From the NCBI GenBank assembly GCA_020072645.1, contig JAIQGK010000014.1:62001-126000 (forward strand): 64,000 nt of DNA, in the 5' to 3' direction. The stretch's first letter is position 1. Every line of letters begins with the position of its first letter. Source of the DNA: Terriglobia bacterium (GTDB lineage: Bacteria; Acidobacteriota; Terriglobia; Terriglobales; Acidobacteriaceae). A program made the translations under genes and the position numbers. This document shows, one piece after another, positions 8,695 through 17,576 of this stretch. The notes below the pieces were generated by a model. It was given only the letters and a program-made list of their open reading frames with translations, was not told the DNA's origin and searched no databases.

Positions 8695-9654
8695 TTAGGC
8701 CGCACCAGCGGCTGGTTCTTCTGTCCGTTCAAGCGATGCGCGGTCCCACTTTGCCACTAACGCACCGGCTTCATACGTGCTTTGCAGAAATTCCAGAACA
8801 GCAGCGGTCGGCGAACTGGCGTGGCGCGCGTCTTCATGCATCAGCAGAAATTCTCCGAGTTGTTGATGATAAAACGAGGCCGCCGGACGCACTTTCTGCT
8901 CGGCAAAACCCTGTGGCGTAGGCGCGGCATAGCAGTAGAACGCGGCGTCTTTCACGTCGCCGCCGCCCGGCCACCAGCCCGCGCTGATCACCTCATGCGA
9001 ATAAGCTTCCTGCATGATCTTGCGCAGAATCGGGTCGGGATCATTGCGCTCCGGCGCTGGACGCCCTGAGAAACGTGTGACCGCCAGATCAAAGCTGCCC
9101 CAGAAGAAATGTACCGGGCTGGATTTGCCGATAAAGCGCGAGCGGAAGACCTTGAACACGTCATCGATCGAAACCAGCGTGCGCCAGAAGCGGCGAGCAT
9201 ATTCCTTGTCGTAGGAAGCGTGAGTTTTGTCCTGGTCGAACGGGATAGGATTGGCGATCTCTACCGGCATGTGCCAGATCGCCACGGCGATCTTCAACGC
9301 TCGCAACGCCGCCATAAACTCCTGGTAGAAATCGGCTACGCTACGCGGCCCCAGAGGAATGATTTTTGTCGCGGGGTCGCAGGTCTTGATGATCAGTTGA
9401 TGCTCGAGAAAATCAAATTCAATTTCAAAGACGCGATCGCCATACGGAATGGCCGAAGTGGTCAGGCCACGCGCGGTCACGTAAAGAGCCACGTTCCACC
9501 AGTGATTGATCCTGGGCGTAAGCGCCAGCCGGACCTTGCCCACGATCTGCGTCCACATGTGCAATGTGTCGCGAGTATCCTGCCATTCGGAAAGAGGTAA
9601 AGCAGGCCAGCAAACGGGAGAGTCAGAAACAGCAGTGCTGCGGAGGTCTGTCAT
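8695..9654 (-). CDS. DUF5996 family protein
   Basis: This 319-residue cytoplasmic protein matches the DUF5996 family by its WPALPLSEWQDTRDTLHMW opening, FFWGSFDLAVTRFSGR centre and SAGWWPGG late motif. The family is widespread in Acidobacteriota and Actinomycetota and has no known biochemical function. It is probably the first gene of a two-gene unit with the UBP zinc-finger gene downstream, an association that may hint at a shared role. Confidence 0.8.
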   Translation of the reverse strand: MTDLRSTAVSDSPVCWPALPLSEWQDTRDTLHMWTQIVGKVRLALTPRINHWWNVALYVTARGLTTSAIPYGDRVFEIEFDFLEHQLIIKTCDPATKIIPLGPRSVADFYQEFMAALRALKIAVAIWHMPVEIANPIPFDQDKTHASYDKEYARRFWRTLVSIDDVFKVFRSRFIGKSSPVHFFWGSFDLAVTRFSGRPAPERNDPDPILRKIMQEAYSHEVISAGWWPGGGDVKDAAFYCYAAPTPQGFAEQKVRPAASFYHQQLGEFLLMHEDARHASSPTAAVLEFLQSTYEAGALVAKWDRASLERTEEPAAGAA

Positions 9655-9719
9655 AAGCCGCTCCAGACAGACAGTATAGTCGCAGCCGCGCAGACCCAGC
9701 GAGTTCAGCTCACGATTTC

Positions 9720-10952
9720 CTATTCAATCGCGCGCACCTGCTTCTGCGATGCCCCAAAAGCCGTGACCAGCAGCATCGATACACCGGCGATCAGGAACAT
9801 CAGGTTGAGGCTCCAGGCGATCAGCAGGCCCGCAACGGCAAGCGAGACCGGGACCAGCCCGAAGTTGGCCAGCATCAGAACGCTGAAGACGCGGCCACGC
9901 ACCGTGGCGTCAATCCGTTGCTGGATCCACGCGGCAATGTGCACATTGGCAACGCCTGCACTGCAGCCCAGCAACAGCAACACAGCAGCGATTAACCACA
10001 GGTGGCCGAGAAGGCCGATTGACGCGATGCCGGCGCTGATCGCCACGCACGCGCCAAGCAGCAGAAGACCGCGCCGATTGATCTTTAATATTCCAGCCAG
10101 CAGCGCACCAATTAGGCCTCCTGCTGCCATGGCCGAAATTACCAGCCCATAGGCCGCGGCTGAACCGAATTTTGTTTTCACCAGATACGGCAGTCCAACC
10201 CCCATGGGGCCGCTGATGCAGAAGTTGAGCATCGCCGCCACCAGCATGAGTGAACGCAAAGGCACGTCGCCGCGAACGTAAGCGATTCCATCGAGGATTG
10301 AACGCCACACGGGAGGCTTGGCGGCAGGCCCGGCTTTCGGCGGATCCGGCAACTGCCATAGCGCGGCGATGATGAACAGAAAACTAACGGCGTCAATGAA
10401 AAATGCCCACGCAGTGCCCAGGGCCTTGATCACGAGTCCCGCCGGAGCAGGCGCCGCGATGGTGGTGAGCTGTCCGGTAGTCTGAAAAACTGAGTTGGCG
10501 GCCACCAGTTGTTCACGCTTGACCACTGACGGCAGCAGCGTGGTGGCAGCGGGCCATGCAAACGCATCAGCCACGCCGAAGAAGAAACCAAGAACATATA
10601 GCTGCCAAAGCTGCAGCAAATGCCACCACAGAAGAAATCCGATGACCGTAACCAGGAGCGTGCGGGCCGATGCGGTGCTCATGAGGATCCTTCTGGCAGA
10701 GATGCGGTCCGTCAGCGCGCCGCCAAACAGCATCAGTGCGGCCCGCGGGATGGCCACCGCCATAAGAATGGTGCCAACGGCTACGGCTGATCCGGTCAGC
10801 TGCAAAACCACCCACGGCAGCGCCACCAGATAAAACTGGTCGCCTATGGCGGAAATAGCTGAGCCTGCCCAGAGCATGCGGAAGTTGCGCTCACGCAACG
10901 GATGCAGCGCGGCCGGCGGAGCGGAAGGTACAGGTAGGCTGGCGGCAGCCAT
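9720..10952 (-). CDS. Major facilitator superfamily efflux transporter
   Basis: This is a transporter of about 410 residues with 12 hydrophobic segments and the N-terminal layout of MFS_3/enterobactin-exporter-like proteins (LRERNFRMLWAGSAISAIGDQFYLVALPW). The loop after helix 2 carries GGALTDRISARRIL, the MFS motif A. The ATG at 10952 is chosen over an upstream TTG because AAGGAG lies seven bases before it. It is the last gene of a three-gene leftward unit that starts at the operator shared with the TetR gene, which suggests drug or metabolite efflux under TetR control. Confidence 0.85.
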   Translation of the reverse strand: MAAASLPVPSAPPAALHPLRERNFRMLWAGSAISAIGDQFYLVALPWVVLQLTGSAVAVGTILMAVAIPRAALMLFGGALTDRISARRILMSTASARTLLVTVIGFLLWWHLLQLWQLYVLGFFFGVADAFAWPAATTLLPSVVKREQLVAANSVFQTTGQLTTIAAPAPAGLVIKALGTAWAFFIDAVSFLFIIAALWQLPDPPKAGPAAKPPVWRSILDGIAYVRGDVPLRSLMLVAAMLNFCISGPMGVGLPYLVKTKFGSAAAYGLVISAMAAGGLIGALLAGILKINRRGLLLLGACVAISAGIASIGLLGHLWLIAAVLLLLGCSAGVANVHIAAWIQQRIDATVRGRVFSVLMLANFGLVPVSLAVAGLLIAWSLNLMFLIAGVSMLLVTAFGASQKQVRAIE

Positions 10953-10966
10953 GAAAGTTCTCCTTA

Positions 10967-11197
10967 TCAATCGGCGTTGCGAGTCAACTCCACCGTCTTG
11001 TCATCGAGAAGTGAATGCGCCACGCGCAACCACTCCGCCAGACCAGCCCAGGGACGCTCGGTTTCGGTTTCCGCAGAGTTGGTCGATTCTTTCTTGCTTC
11101 TGCTTCGACTCCAGTTTAAAGAGCGTAGCTGCCTTTTGGCGCGCAGGTAGAGCCCTGCGTAAATCTCGTTGCCGGCTTCTTGCGTGTTGGTGTCCAT
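10967..11197 (-). CDS. Small hypothetical protein in MFS operon
   Basis: This 76-residue charged protein has no recognisable domain. Its middle is Ser/Arg/Lys-rich (SRSRSKKEST) and its C-terminus could form an amphipathic helix (WAGLAEWLRVAHSLLDD). A good AAGGAG lies before the ATG. The stop is 14 bases before the transporter start and the gene begins 22 bases after the upstream gene, so it is translated within the same operon. Confidence 0.6.
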   Translation of the reverse strand: MDTNTQEAGNEIYAGLYLRAKRQLRSLNWSRSRSKKESTNSAETETERPWAGLAEWLRVAHSLLDDKTVELTRNAD

Positions 11198-11219
11198 CTA
11201 TCTCTCTCCTTCACCGCGG

Positions 11220-11705
11220 CTAATGGATGCGGTCTTTGAGCGCTGCCTTTACTTCCGCGCTCGCCTGGAACGCTCCGCAGACTTTGAGTTGCTTGATAAC
11301 GGCGCAGGCAAGCTCCGGAGTAACGTCGTCGGCGAGCCGAAGAATGCCGGTTACGTTGAGTTCAACTTGTCTCCCAGCGGCAAGAAGTTTTTCCAGGCTC
11401 TTGCGGTTGTGCATGACGATGCCTGCGGCCGTCAGCCGGCTCGTCGCCGACTGCGGCAGGTCCATGCCGTGCTCATGCAGCAGATTGCGCGCTGCGGCTT
11501 GCAGAAAGGCTTCGCGGCTTGGGTAAAGCCCGCGTTCCACCAGCAGGTCTACCTGCCTGAGTTCATCCGCGCCCATGCTCAGGGTAAGTTTTTCTCGCTT
11601 CGATCCAGCGAAAGCTCCGGCCCCAAACGTTCCTATCAGGCCCGCCATCGCCAGGAAGTTTTGCTTTCGTTCTTCCCTTTTGCTCTGCTGTTCATGGTTT
11701 GCCAC
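11220..11705 (-). CDS. Ribbon-helix-helix-like protein
   Basis: This protein of about 161 residues has a short basic N-terminal tail, a small hydrophobic stretch (FLAMAGLIGTFGAGAFAG) and then KREKLTLSMGADELRQVDLLVERGLYPSREAFLQAAARNLL, here cited by its two ends KREKLTLSM and SREAFLQAAARNLL. This resembles the beta-strand plus two helices of CopG/ribbon-helix-helix DNA-binding domains. The start is taken as GTG at 11705 with GGAGG nine bases upstream. It is the first gene of the operon reading to the MFS transporter. Whether it binds DNA or works as a membrane-tethered accessory is open. Confidence 0.6.
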   Translation of the reverse strand: MANHEQQSKREERKQNFLAMAGLIGTFGAGAFAGSKREKLTLSMGADELRQVDLLVERGLYPSREAFLQAAARNLLHEHGMDLPQSATSRLTAAGIVMHNRKSLEKLLAAGRQVELNVTGILRLADDVTPELACAVIKQLKVCGAFQASAEVKAALKDRIH

Positions 11706-11723
11706 TTCGTATGTCCTCCACAA

Positions 11724-11759
11724 TATGTAAATGTAAATTCACATTTACATAACTGTCAA
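11724..11759 (-). promoter_or_regulatory. Leftward promoter with embedded TetR-type operator
   Basis: An inverted repeat with 11-base arms TATGTAAATGT (11724-11734) and ACATTTACATA (11741-11751) surrounds a 6-base spacer. On the minus strand a perfect -35 TTGACA (11759-11754) and a possible -10 TACATT (11735-11730, 18-base spacing) bracket and overlap the palindrome. A repressor bound here would block the RHH-small protein-MFS operon. The adjacent divergent TetR gene is the obvious candidate. Confidence 0.75.
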
Positions 11760-11794
11760 GTACAATTTTGGGCAGGTTGGTATAAATATTTCCC

Positions 11795-12454
11795 ATGGCA
11801 AAAAAGACACTCGCCCCCCAGCAGGAGCGCAGCCGCGAATCGCTGCGCAAATTACAGAAAGCAACGGCAGAAGTCCTGGGGCAGCATGGGGTTGAAGGCG
11901 CTACGATTCCCCGCATCGCACAGCACGCCGGGCTGACCCCGGGCGCCATCTACCGCCGATTTCATGACAAAGATGAGCTTCTGGAAGCCACCATCCTGGG
12001 CATGCTGGAGCGCCAGGACGAAAGAATGAAACTCGGCCTTACGCCCACCGCCGCGGCGCAGATCCCGCTGCCGGTCTTTGCCGATCAGGTGATCGGCGGC
12101 ATGGTGCTCAGCTATCGCGTCAACGCGGCACTGCTGCGGGCGATGCGCACCTTTGTTCGCGGCAAAGCAAATACCGCGTTTTGGAAGACGGCCTGCAAAT
12201 TTGAGGTCCGCGCCATTGAACACGTCGTCGACCTGTTTCTGACTCACCGCAAGGAAATCAAGCATCCTGATCCCCGCATGGCTATATCCATGGCTTTTAT
12301 GATGGTGGTAAGCACGCTGTACGAAATTGTGGTGATGCCCACCGACCTGGGACCACTGAAAAACTTTCTGCCCAAGGACGATCAGGCGCTCAAACGCGAA
12401 CTCGTTCGCGCCTTCCTGAACTATCTGGGCGCGGAGCAGAAAAAGAGCGGGTAA
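11795..12454 (+). CDS. TetR family transcriptional regulator
   Basis: This 219-residue regulator has an N-terminal TetR helix-turn-helix (residues about 15-60: ATAEVLGQHGVEGATIPRIA, then GLTPGAIYRRFHDKDELL). The ligand-binding domain is all-helical and of usual length. It is divergent from the MFS operon across the palindrome at 11724-11751, the classical arrangement for autoregulated efflux control. TATAAA at 11781 could be its -10 element, which would give a very short untranslated leader. Confidence 0.9.
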   Translation: MAKKTLAPQQERSRESLRKLQKATAEVLGQHGVEGATIPRIAQHAGLTPGAIYRRFHDKDELLEATILGMLERQDERMKLGLTPTAAAQIPLPVFADQVIGGMVLSYRVNAALLRAMRTFVRGKANTAFWKTACKFEVRAIEHVVDLFLTHRKEIKHPDPRMAISMAFMMVVSTLYEIVVMPTDLGPLKNFLPKDDQALKRELVRAFLNYLGAEQKKSG

Positions 12455-12508
12455 GGCGGAATGTCTCGGCTTCGCTCCTTGAATACGGTAGAGTGATAAT
12501 TCATTACA

Positions 12509-12709
12509 ATGGCGAGGAAATCCAAATCGAAGGGCGTCATGAAAATCCTTGTTTCCGGCAGACGTACGAACACGCTGCAAGACATCCAGGCAGCCGTTGC
12601 CGCCGCCGCAAAAGCTGAGGGCAATTCAAAAATTCCTGCGCGTGCGACAGTTGAAGACATGAAGGCTGGGATCGTCCGTGCCGTGCAAAGCAAGCATGGT
12701 CGCGGTTAA
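12509..12709 (+). CDS. Small basic hypothetical protein
   Basis: This 66-residue protein is very rich in Lys, Arg and Ala (MARKSKSKGVMKILVSGRR, then an Ala-rich helix AAVAAAAKAEG). It could bind nucleic acid, but no family was recognised. It sits alone between the TetR gene and ffh. The ATG follows AT-rich sequence without a clear Shine-Dalgarno, so confidence is moderate. Confidence 0.5.
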   Translation: MARKSKSKGVMKILVSGRRTNTLQDIQAAVAAAAKAEGNSKIPARATVEDMKAGIVRAVQSKHGRG

Positions 12710-12837
12710 TACCAACATTCTCACGCGTCTTCTGGTGACCGTCGCGGTGCCCCTAGGCGATTAGCTAGGCTGTTACAATAAGGGTTAGACCTGCACCTTG
12801 AGCATCTAATCCCACTGTAGGGACACTGTCTTTATCT

Positions 12838-14199
12838 ATGTTTGAAAATCTTCAGGAAAAACTGCAACGGGCGTTCAAGAACCTGCGCGGACAGGGCACG
12901 CTCACCGAAGAAAATATCCAGGAAGCGCTGAAAGAAATCCGCATGGCCTTGCTGGAAGCCGACGTCAACTTCAAAGTGGTCAAGGAATTTATTGACCGCG
13001 TCCAGGCGAAAGCGGTTGGCCAGGAAGTGATGACGGCGCTTTCTCCGGCGCAGCAGATCGTCAAGATCGTGCATGACGAGCTGGTTGAAGTCCTGGGCAA
13101 GGACACGGCCAAGCTCAAGTTCGCATCGCAGCCGCCTTCAGTGATCCTGATGGCAGGCTTGCAAGGTTCCGGCAAGACCACTACTTCCGGCAAGCTTGCC
13201 GCGTGGCTGAAAAAAGGCGGACACCGGCCCATGCTGGTCTCAGTGGACGTGTATCGTCCTGCGGCGCGCCAGCAGTTGAAGGTTGTAGCAGAGGCAATCA
13301 AGGCCAACCTCTACGAAGGCAAGGTTGAAACCTCCGATACGCCAACCGTTGAGCGACTGGTAAAAGAAGCGCGCAAGGAAGCCATCAACAGCGGCTGCAA
13401 CTTCCTGATCGTTGATACCGCCGGACGACTGCACATTGATGACGAACTGATGGCAGAAATGCAGTCGCTCAAGAAGATTCTTAATCCGCAGGAAATCTTG
13501 TTCGTGGCCGACGCCATGACCGGCCAGGATGCCGTGCGCTCCGCCGACGAGTTCCACAAAAAACTTTCCATCACCGGCGTGGTGCTCACCAAAATGGATG
13601 GCGATGCACGCGGCGGCGCGGCGCTCTCCATACGCCAGGTCACCGGCCAGCCCATCAAGTTCATTGGCGTGGGTGAAAAGTATGACGCGCTTGAGCCTTT
13701 CCATCCTGACCGCATTGTAGGGCGCATTCTGGGCATGGGCGACATCCTTACGCTGGTAGAAAAAGCCCAGGAGAACGTCGATCAGAAAAAAGCAGAAGAG
13801 TTTGCCAAGAAAGCGCTGGGCGGTGAAGGCTTCTCACTGGAGGATTTCCGCGACCAACTTCGCCAGGTAAAGAAACTGGGCTCGTTGCAGAGCGTCATCA
13901 AGATGCTGCCCAGCATTGGGCCGTTTGCCGGCATGCAGAAAGCCGCCGATTCCGTGGACGAAAGCCAGATCACGCGCGTGGAAGCCATCATCAATTCCAT
14001 GACGCCGAAAGAGCGCAACCATCACGAAATCATCAACGGCAGCCGCCGCAAGCGCATTGCCCGCGGCTCCGGCACCAGCGTGCAGGAAGTGAACCAGCTT
14101 CTGCGCCAGTACGCGCAGATGCGCAAGATGTTCAAAGACATGGGCAAATCCAGTTTCAGCCGCAAGCTGGCCGGGATGAAGCTGCCGGGAATGCGGTAG
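12838..14199 (+). CDS. ffh: Signal recognition particle GTPase Ffh
   Basis: This 453-residue protein is the standard length for bacterial Ffh. The four-helix N domain is followed by the G domain with P-loop GLQGSGKTT (107-115), DTAGR, the TKMDGDARGGAALS segment and the GVGEKYDALEPF closing loop. The C-terminal M domain (from about 300) is methionine-rich with the SRP-RNA-binding GSGTSVQEVNQLLRQYAQM stretch. It binds 4.5S RNA and signal peptides and delivers ribosomes to FtsY. It appears monocistronic. Confidence 0.97.
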   Translation: MFENLQEKLQRAFKNLRGQGTLTEENIQEALKEIRMALLEADVNFKVVKEFIDRVQAKAVGQEVMTALSPAQQIVKIVHDELVEVLGKDTAKLKFASQPPSVILMAGLQGSGKTTTSGKLAAWLKKGGHRPMLVSVDVYRPAARQQLKVVAEAIKANLYEGKVETSDTPTVERLVKEARKEAINSGCNFLIVDTAGRLHIDDELMAEMQSLKKILNPQEILFVADAMTGQDAVRSADEFHKKLSITGVVLTKMDGDARGGAALSIRQVTGQPIKFIGVGEKYDALEPFHPDRIVGRILGMGDILTLVEKAQENVDQKKAEEFAKKALGGEGFSLEDFRDQLRQVKKLGSLQSVIKMLPSIGPFAGMQKAADSVDESQITRVEAIINSMTPKERNHHEIINGSRRKRIARGSGTSVQEVNQLLRQYAQMRKMFKDMGKSSFSRKLAGMKLPGMR

Positions 14200-14207
14200 A
14201 TCCTTAC

Positions 14208-14365
14208 CACTGATTTTCACTGATTGACACTGATCAGGATTTGGCCGCGAATCAACACGAAAGAACACGAATTAAAACTTTCTATTAAATTCGGCCGATT
14301 CGCGTGCATTCGTGGCTAATCTTTTTGCTTTTCTCCGTGCCTCCGTGTCTCCGTGGTGGGTTTTG
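14208..14365. repeat. Palindromic intergenic repeat after ffh
   Basis: The segment starts with 'actgattttcactgattgac', continues with 'ccgcgaatcaacacgaaag' near 14244 whose inverse 'attcgcgtgcattcgtgg' lies near 14299, and ends with the linker 'tttttgcttttc' and 'tccgtgcctccgtgtctccg'. The last part can be translated as an artificial N-terminus for the following gene. Confidence 0.8.
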
Positions 14366-14371
14366 ATTTTC

Positions 14372-15022
14372 TTGGATCTTAATGCACAACTCGACTCACT
14401 CACCGCCAAGTTGCGCGCCATGGTTCCCGCCGAGCGCTTGGCCTTGGTCGATCGCTTCGCCGAGAATCTGATCAAGTCCGGACTGGCTGATCGCGCGCTC
14501 AAGGCCGGCGATCTTGCGCCGGGCTTCGAACTCCCTGACGGCGACGGCATGCTTTGGCGTTCACAAAACTTGCTTCGCAATGGCCCTCTCGCAATCGTCT
14601 TCTTTCGCGGACGCTGGTGCGCTTACTGCAACGCCCAACTCGCAGCATTGCAGGCAATTCATCCCCAGATTGCTGGAGCCGGCGCGTCGCTGGTCGCTAT
14701 CTCCCCGCAGACACAAAAGCACTCCTACATGACGCGCGACATGCACAAGCTGCGCTTCCCTGTACTGAGCGATCAGGGAAATCAGGTCGCACGCAAATTC
14801 GGGCTTGCCTATCGTCTCTCCCCGGAGATGCAGGCGATGTATGAAAGCATCATGACCAAGCTACCGGGTTATAACGGCGACCAGGGCTGGGAGCTGCCGC
14901 TAGCCGCGACTTACATCGTGCAATCGAACGGAAAGATTACCTGGGCAAGAGTTGATGCGGACTGGCGGAAGAGACCGGAGCCGGAAGACATTTTGCAAAA
15001 ACTGAACATTGACCCGCTATGA
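14372..15022 (+). CDS. Peroxiredoxin-like (AhpC/TSA) protein
   Basis: This redoxin-fold protein has about 217 residues. The core is APGFELPD, then FFRGRWCAYCNAQLAAL, where the peroxidatic Cys sits in a CxxC pair, and LRFPVLSDQGNQVARKFGLAY. This is the 'peroxiredoxin-like family' of the AhpC-TSA superfamily, presumed to reduce peroxides with thiols. The frame is open further upstream through repeat DNA (GTG at 14312). Family alignment from memory places the true N-terminus at LDLNAQLDSL, so TTG at 14372 is proposed. ATG at 14420 is too far inside. Confidence 0.8.
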   Translation: MDLNAQLDSLTAKLRAMVPAERLALVDRFAENLIKSGLADRALKAGDLAPGFELPDGDGMLWRSQNLLRNGPLAIVFFRGRWCAYCNAQLAALQAIHPQIAGAGASLVAISPQTQKHSYMTRDMHKLRFPVLSDQGNQVARKFGLAYRLSPEMQAMYESIMTKLPGYNGDQGWELPLAATYIVQSNGKITWARVDADWRKRPEPEDILQKLNIDPL

Positions 15023-15184
15023 GCGGTCAATATCCTGAATGAGCGGTTTGGTTAAACGAAGGCTTGCCGCTAACAGGTTTTCCTCTTTGGCAGCGATTTC
15101 GTCAAGCTTGCGGAAGTAGCGGGCGGTGGCTTGGGCAAGCTTCGGACGGATTTTTTTCTTGCGGCGTGATTGGGATTGCGTCAT
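15017..15184 (-). CDS. Possible 55-residue basic protein
   Basis: An ATG-initiated frame encodes a basic helical peptide beginning MTQSQSRRKKKIRPKL and ending LIQDIDRS. It is convergent with the peroxiredoxin-like gene and overlaps its last six bases. The composition (Lys/Arg N-terminus, amphipathic helix EIAAKEENLLAASL) looks protein-like, but there is no good Shine-Dalgarno and no family was recognised. Confidence 0.4.
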   Translation of the reverse strand: MTQSQSRRKKKIRPKLAQATARYFRKLDEIAAKEENLLAASLRLTKPLIQDIDRS

Positions 15185-15277
15185 TTTTTTATCATTTACA
15201 AAGGGAAATTAGCCCTTCGAGATGATGGGATTTCTCAACGAGGAATTCTGACATTCTCCTCGCCGTGTTCGTTCATT

Positions 15278-16177
15278 CTATTTTCTCCAAGGCCTTGCGC
15301 GTTCGAGATATCGATTGCGCATCGCTATCTTAGCCTCTTCTTCTGTCCTGCCAGCAGTATTCGCAAGATGGACAGGACCAACTGAGCGGGCAAAACACCA
15401 CCATTGATTTCCATCGTACTTCGTCGTTAATAGGAAATCCTCAAATTTAGGAAATTGAGAGCTCTGAGTACAGGGGATATCTCCATAAGGAGCACCTACC
15501 GTCATTCCACAGGCATACTCCATAACGTCTTCTGTGCCATATTCATGGTCCCAAGACCCGCGAACCGTCAGAGGCGCCGAACAAGTTCCGCATCGGTAGT
15601 CTCCATATAGCTCTTCCATCCGTTCTAATTCATTGGTCAGTTTGAGGTTTTCGGCCCTGATATCGGCAAATAAATCCATTTCAATCAATCCAAAATCTCT
15701 GGGAATATCGACCAAACGTCCACGCGAACCCTCCATCCAAGACGCATCTTGCTTGCCATGCACTCGAGATATTATGTGGGAATCGATTGCATTGAAAACC
15801 CAGCCTGAAGGAAGACCACAGGCTTTAACAACATCATCAAACGGCAAAATTGCAGAATAGTGCCGGCCCTTAACTTGATCCTTTAGTGATTTTGCTAACT
15901 CGCCAATACGGTGATTGAACGTATCTGTAGAAATTATGTCAGCACGAATGAGAGCCTCGCTCCATCCTTTTGCCGTGAGCACATACAACATATCGGTCTT
16001 CTTTACCAGCAAGCCTTCCGAACAGAGTTCATTCCACGATGTGCTCTGGACAATCGCATAAGTTGGATCAGAGCAATCAAATAAGGTGCAGTCAATCGCT
16101 CTATCACCCAATATCGTGAATACCTGGTTCAAAAGAGTGAGAGCATCCGCGCGCCTTATTTCTTCTGGAAGAGACAT
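15278..16177 (-). CDS. Orphan hypothetical protein, AT-richer than neighbours
   Basis: This protein of about 299 residues has no recognised family. The N-terminal 90 residues look like a winged-helix pair (EEIRRADALTLLNQVF, LLVKKTDMLYVLTAKGWSEAL). A helix around 175-195 (IRAENLKLTNELERMEELYG) is coiled-coil-like. It leads to CGTCSAPLTVRG, one half of a possible zinc knuckle, and a C-terminal region that includes a Trp-rich QWWCFA. The gene is visibly AT-richer than its surroundings, with many ATA/TTA-type codons, and is surrounded by repeat-filled spacers, suggesting acquisition. ATG at 16177 is preferred to the TTG two codons upstream. Confidence 0.55.
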   Translation of the reverse strand: MSLPEEIRRADALTLLNQVFTILGDRAIDCTLFDCSDPTYAIVQSTSWNELCSEGLLVKKTDMLYVLTAKGWSEALIRADIISTDTFNHRIGELAKSLKDQVKGRHYSAILPFDDVVKACGLPSGWVFNAIDSHIISRVHGKQDASWMEGSRGRLVDIPRDFGLIEMDLFADIRAENLKLTNELERMEELYGDYRCGTCSAPLTVRGSWDHEYGTEDVMEYACGMTVGAPYGDIPCTQSSQFPKFEDFLLTTKYDGNQWWCFARSVGPVHLANTAGRTEEEAKIAMRNRYLERARPWRK

Positions 16178-16873
16178 GCCCAATTATCGTTTAGCCATGG
16201 CGCATTTTCTAGTTGGCCCGCTACGCCGCACGCCTAAATCATGCCTTGATACATGCCTTAATTCTTTGGAAAGTTTATGTGCCGCACCTAACGGCGCTCA
16301 AGCCTATTTACTTGCCTACCCACCCTTCCGGCTTCGCGTGCGCTCGCCTCAGGGTGGGCTAACTTGTGGTCGCACCTCCGGCGCTTGGTTTTCTTGACCA
16401 CCGGGCGAACAAATGGTAAAGTTAATTATTTCCTCCCAGCGAGGAGCCGCTATGCGGTGAGGGTTCTTTGAAAATTAGCAATCAGCACTCAGCCGTCAGC
16501 CAAAAATGGAACCCCTGGCCCTTTGCGACCCTCTGCCGACCGAACAGTTGGAGCGAGAAAACAGGGCCGAAATTGACCGCGATTGAGGCCCTGAAAACGG
16601 AGAAAAAAGGCTTCAACCGCTCGGTCACCGCTCGGTCGAATTAGGGTTAAGCTTTTGTTTTCAACAAAGGTCCTATGGGGGGTGGGTCGCTGGCTGAAGG
16701 ACGTAGGCAGAGGGCTGCAAGAAATTGCCGTGATCACCCGATATCGCCGTCATCGCGCGGGATCAGAAAAGCAAAACCGTTAACCACTAAGGACACGAAG
16801 GAACGCAAAGGAAAACCTTTGAAACCTACGCCAATTTGGATGAGTTATGGAGGAGCGGAGGGACCGGAAGCTT
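16178..16873. repeat. Gene-free 700-base spacer with several repeat types
   Basis: No convincing gene is seen. A REP-like hairpin has arms CCCACCCT (16319-16326) and AGGGTGGG (16351-16358). Degenerate 'tcagcactcagccgtcagcc' heptamer-type sequence lies near 16478, and the 'atcgccgtcatcgcgcggg', gatcagaaaagcaaaa and 'taaccactaaggacacgaag' elements lie between 16740 and 16810. The region between (16380-16680) has no structure I can name. Confidence 0.65.
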
Positions 16874-17569
16874 CTAGAAATGCTCTTGCAGCTCCACAAA
16901 TTTCTCGACCTGTAGCAGCTTGAGCCCTTTAGGTGCAGGATTTACGGTTTCATGCTCAAGCGCCCAGGTGAGGTCATGCGGGACAAAGACGGCGTTGATG
17001 CCCGCCGCCAGCGCTGGGTTGATGTCCGACCGGGGGCTGTTGCCGACCATCCATGTGAGCTGCGGCTCAAACTCATACTTGGCGATGATCTCTTTATAAG
17101 CAGACTCGGTTTTTTCCGCCACGATCTCGACGGCGGCAAAATATTCCTTGATTCCAGAACGTTCCACCTTTCCGGCTTGTTCCGTGAAGTCGCCCTTGGT
17201 CATTACCACCATGTGATGGCCACGGCCAGAAAGATAGTTCAGCGTTTCCGGCACGCCATCGATTAACTCAATGGGATAGTTTGAAACCTTGTGAGCAAAG
17301 CCCCAGATGAACTCATGCAGCTCCGGTGTGACCGGCTTTTCTGAGAGGCGCTCAAAGCACTTGACCAGAGAGTGCGAAAAGCTGTGCGAGCCGTAACCAC
17401 GCTCCAGCACCGTCTCGCGTTCGACCTCATACAGGAATTTCCGGACTTCGTCCGGGGAAAGATGCTGATGGTTCAGCCGCTCGATGAAGTCGGCAATGGC
17501 CTGGTCAAAGTAAACGTTGTTTTCCCAGAGCGTGTCGTCGGCGTCGATGAGGAGGGTTTGGGAAACCAT
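16874..17569 (-). CDS. HAD superfamily hydrolase
   Basis: This protein of about 231 residues belongs to the haloacid dehalogenase fold. Motif I is LLIDADDTLWENN, with both catalytic Asp residues; motif II is VVMTKGD; motif III/IV is MVGNSPRSDINPALAAG. The alpha-helical cap between motifs I and II suggests a C1-cap small-molecule phosphatase. ATG at 17569 is used because the open frame upstream is translated intergenic repeat. Substrate is unknown. Confidence 0.85.
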   Translation of the reverse strand: MVSQTLLIDADDTLWENNVYFDQAIADFIERLNHQHLSPDEVRKFLYEVERETVLERGYGSHSFSHSLVKCFERLSEKPVTPELHEFIWGFAHKVSNYPIELIDGVPETLNYLSGRGHHMVVMTKGDFTEQAGKVERSGIKEYFAAVEIVAEKTESAYKEIIAKYEFEPQLTWMVGNSPRSDINPALAAGINAVFVPHDLTWALEHETVNPAPKGLKLLQVEKFVELQEHF

Positions 17570-17576
17570 GCACAGA

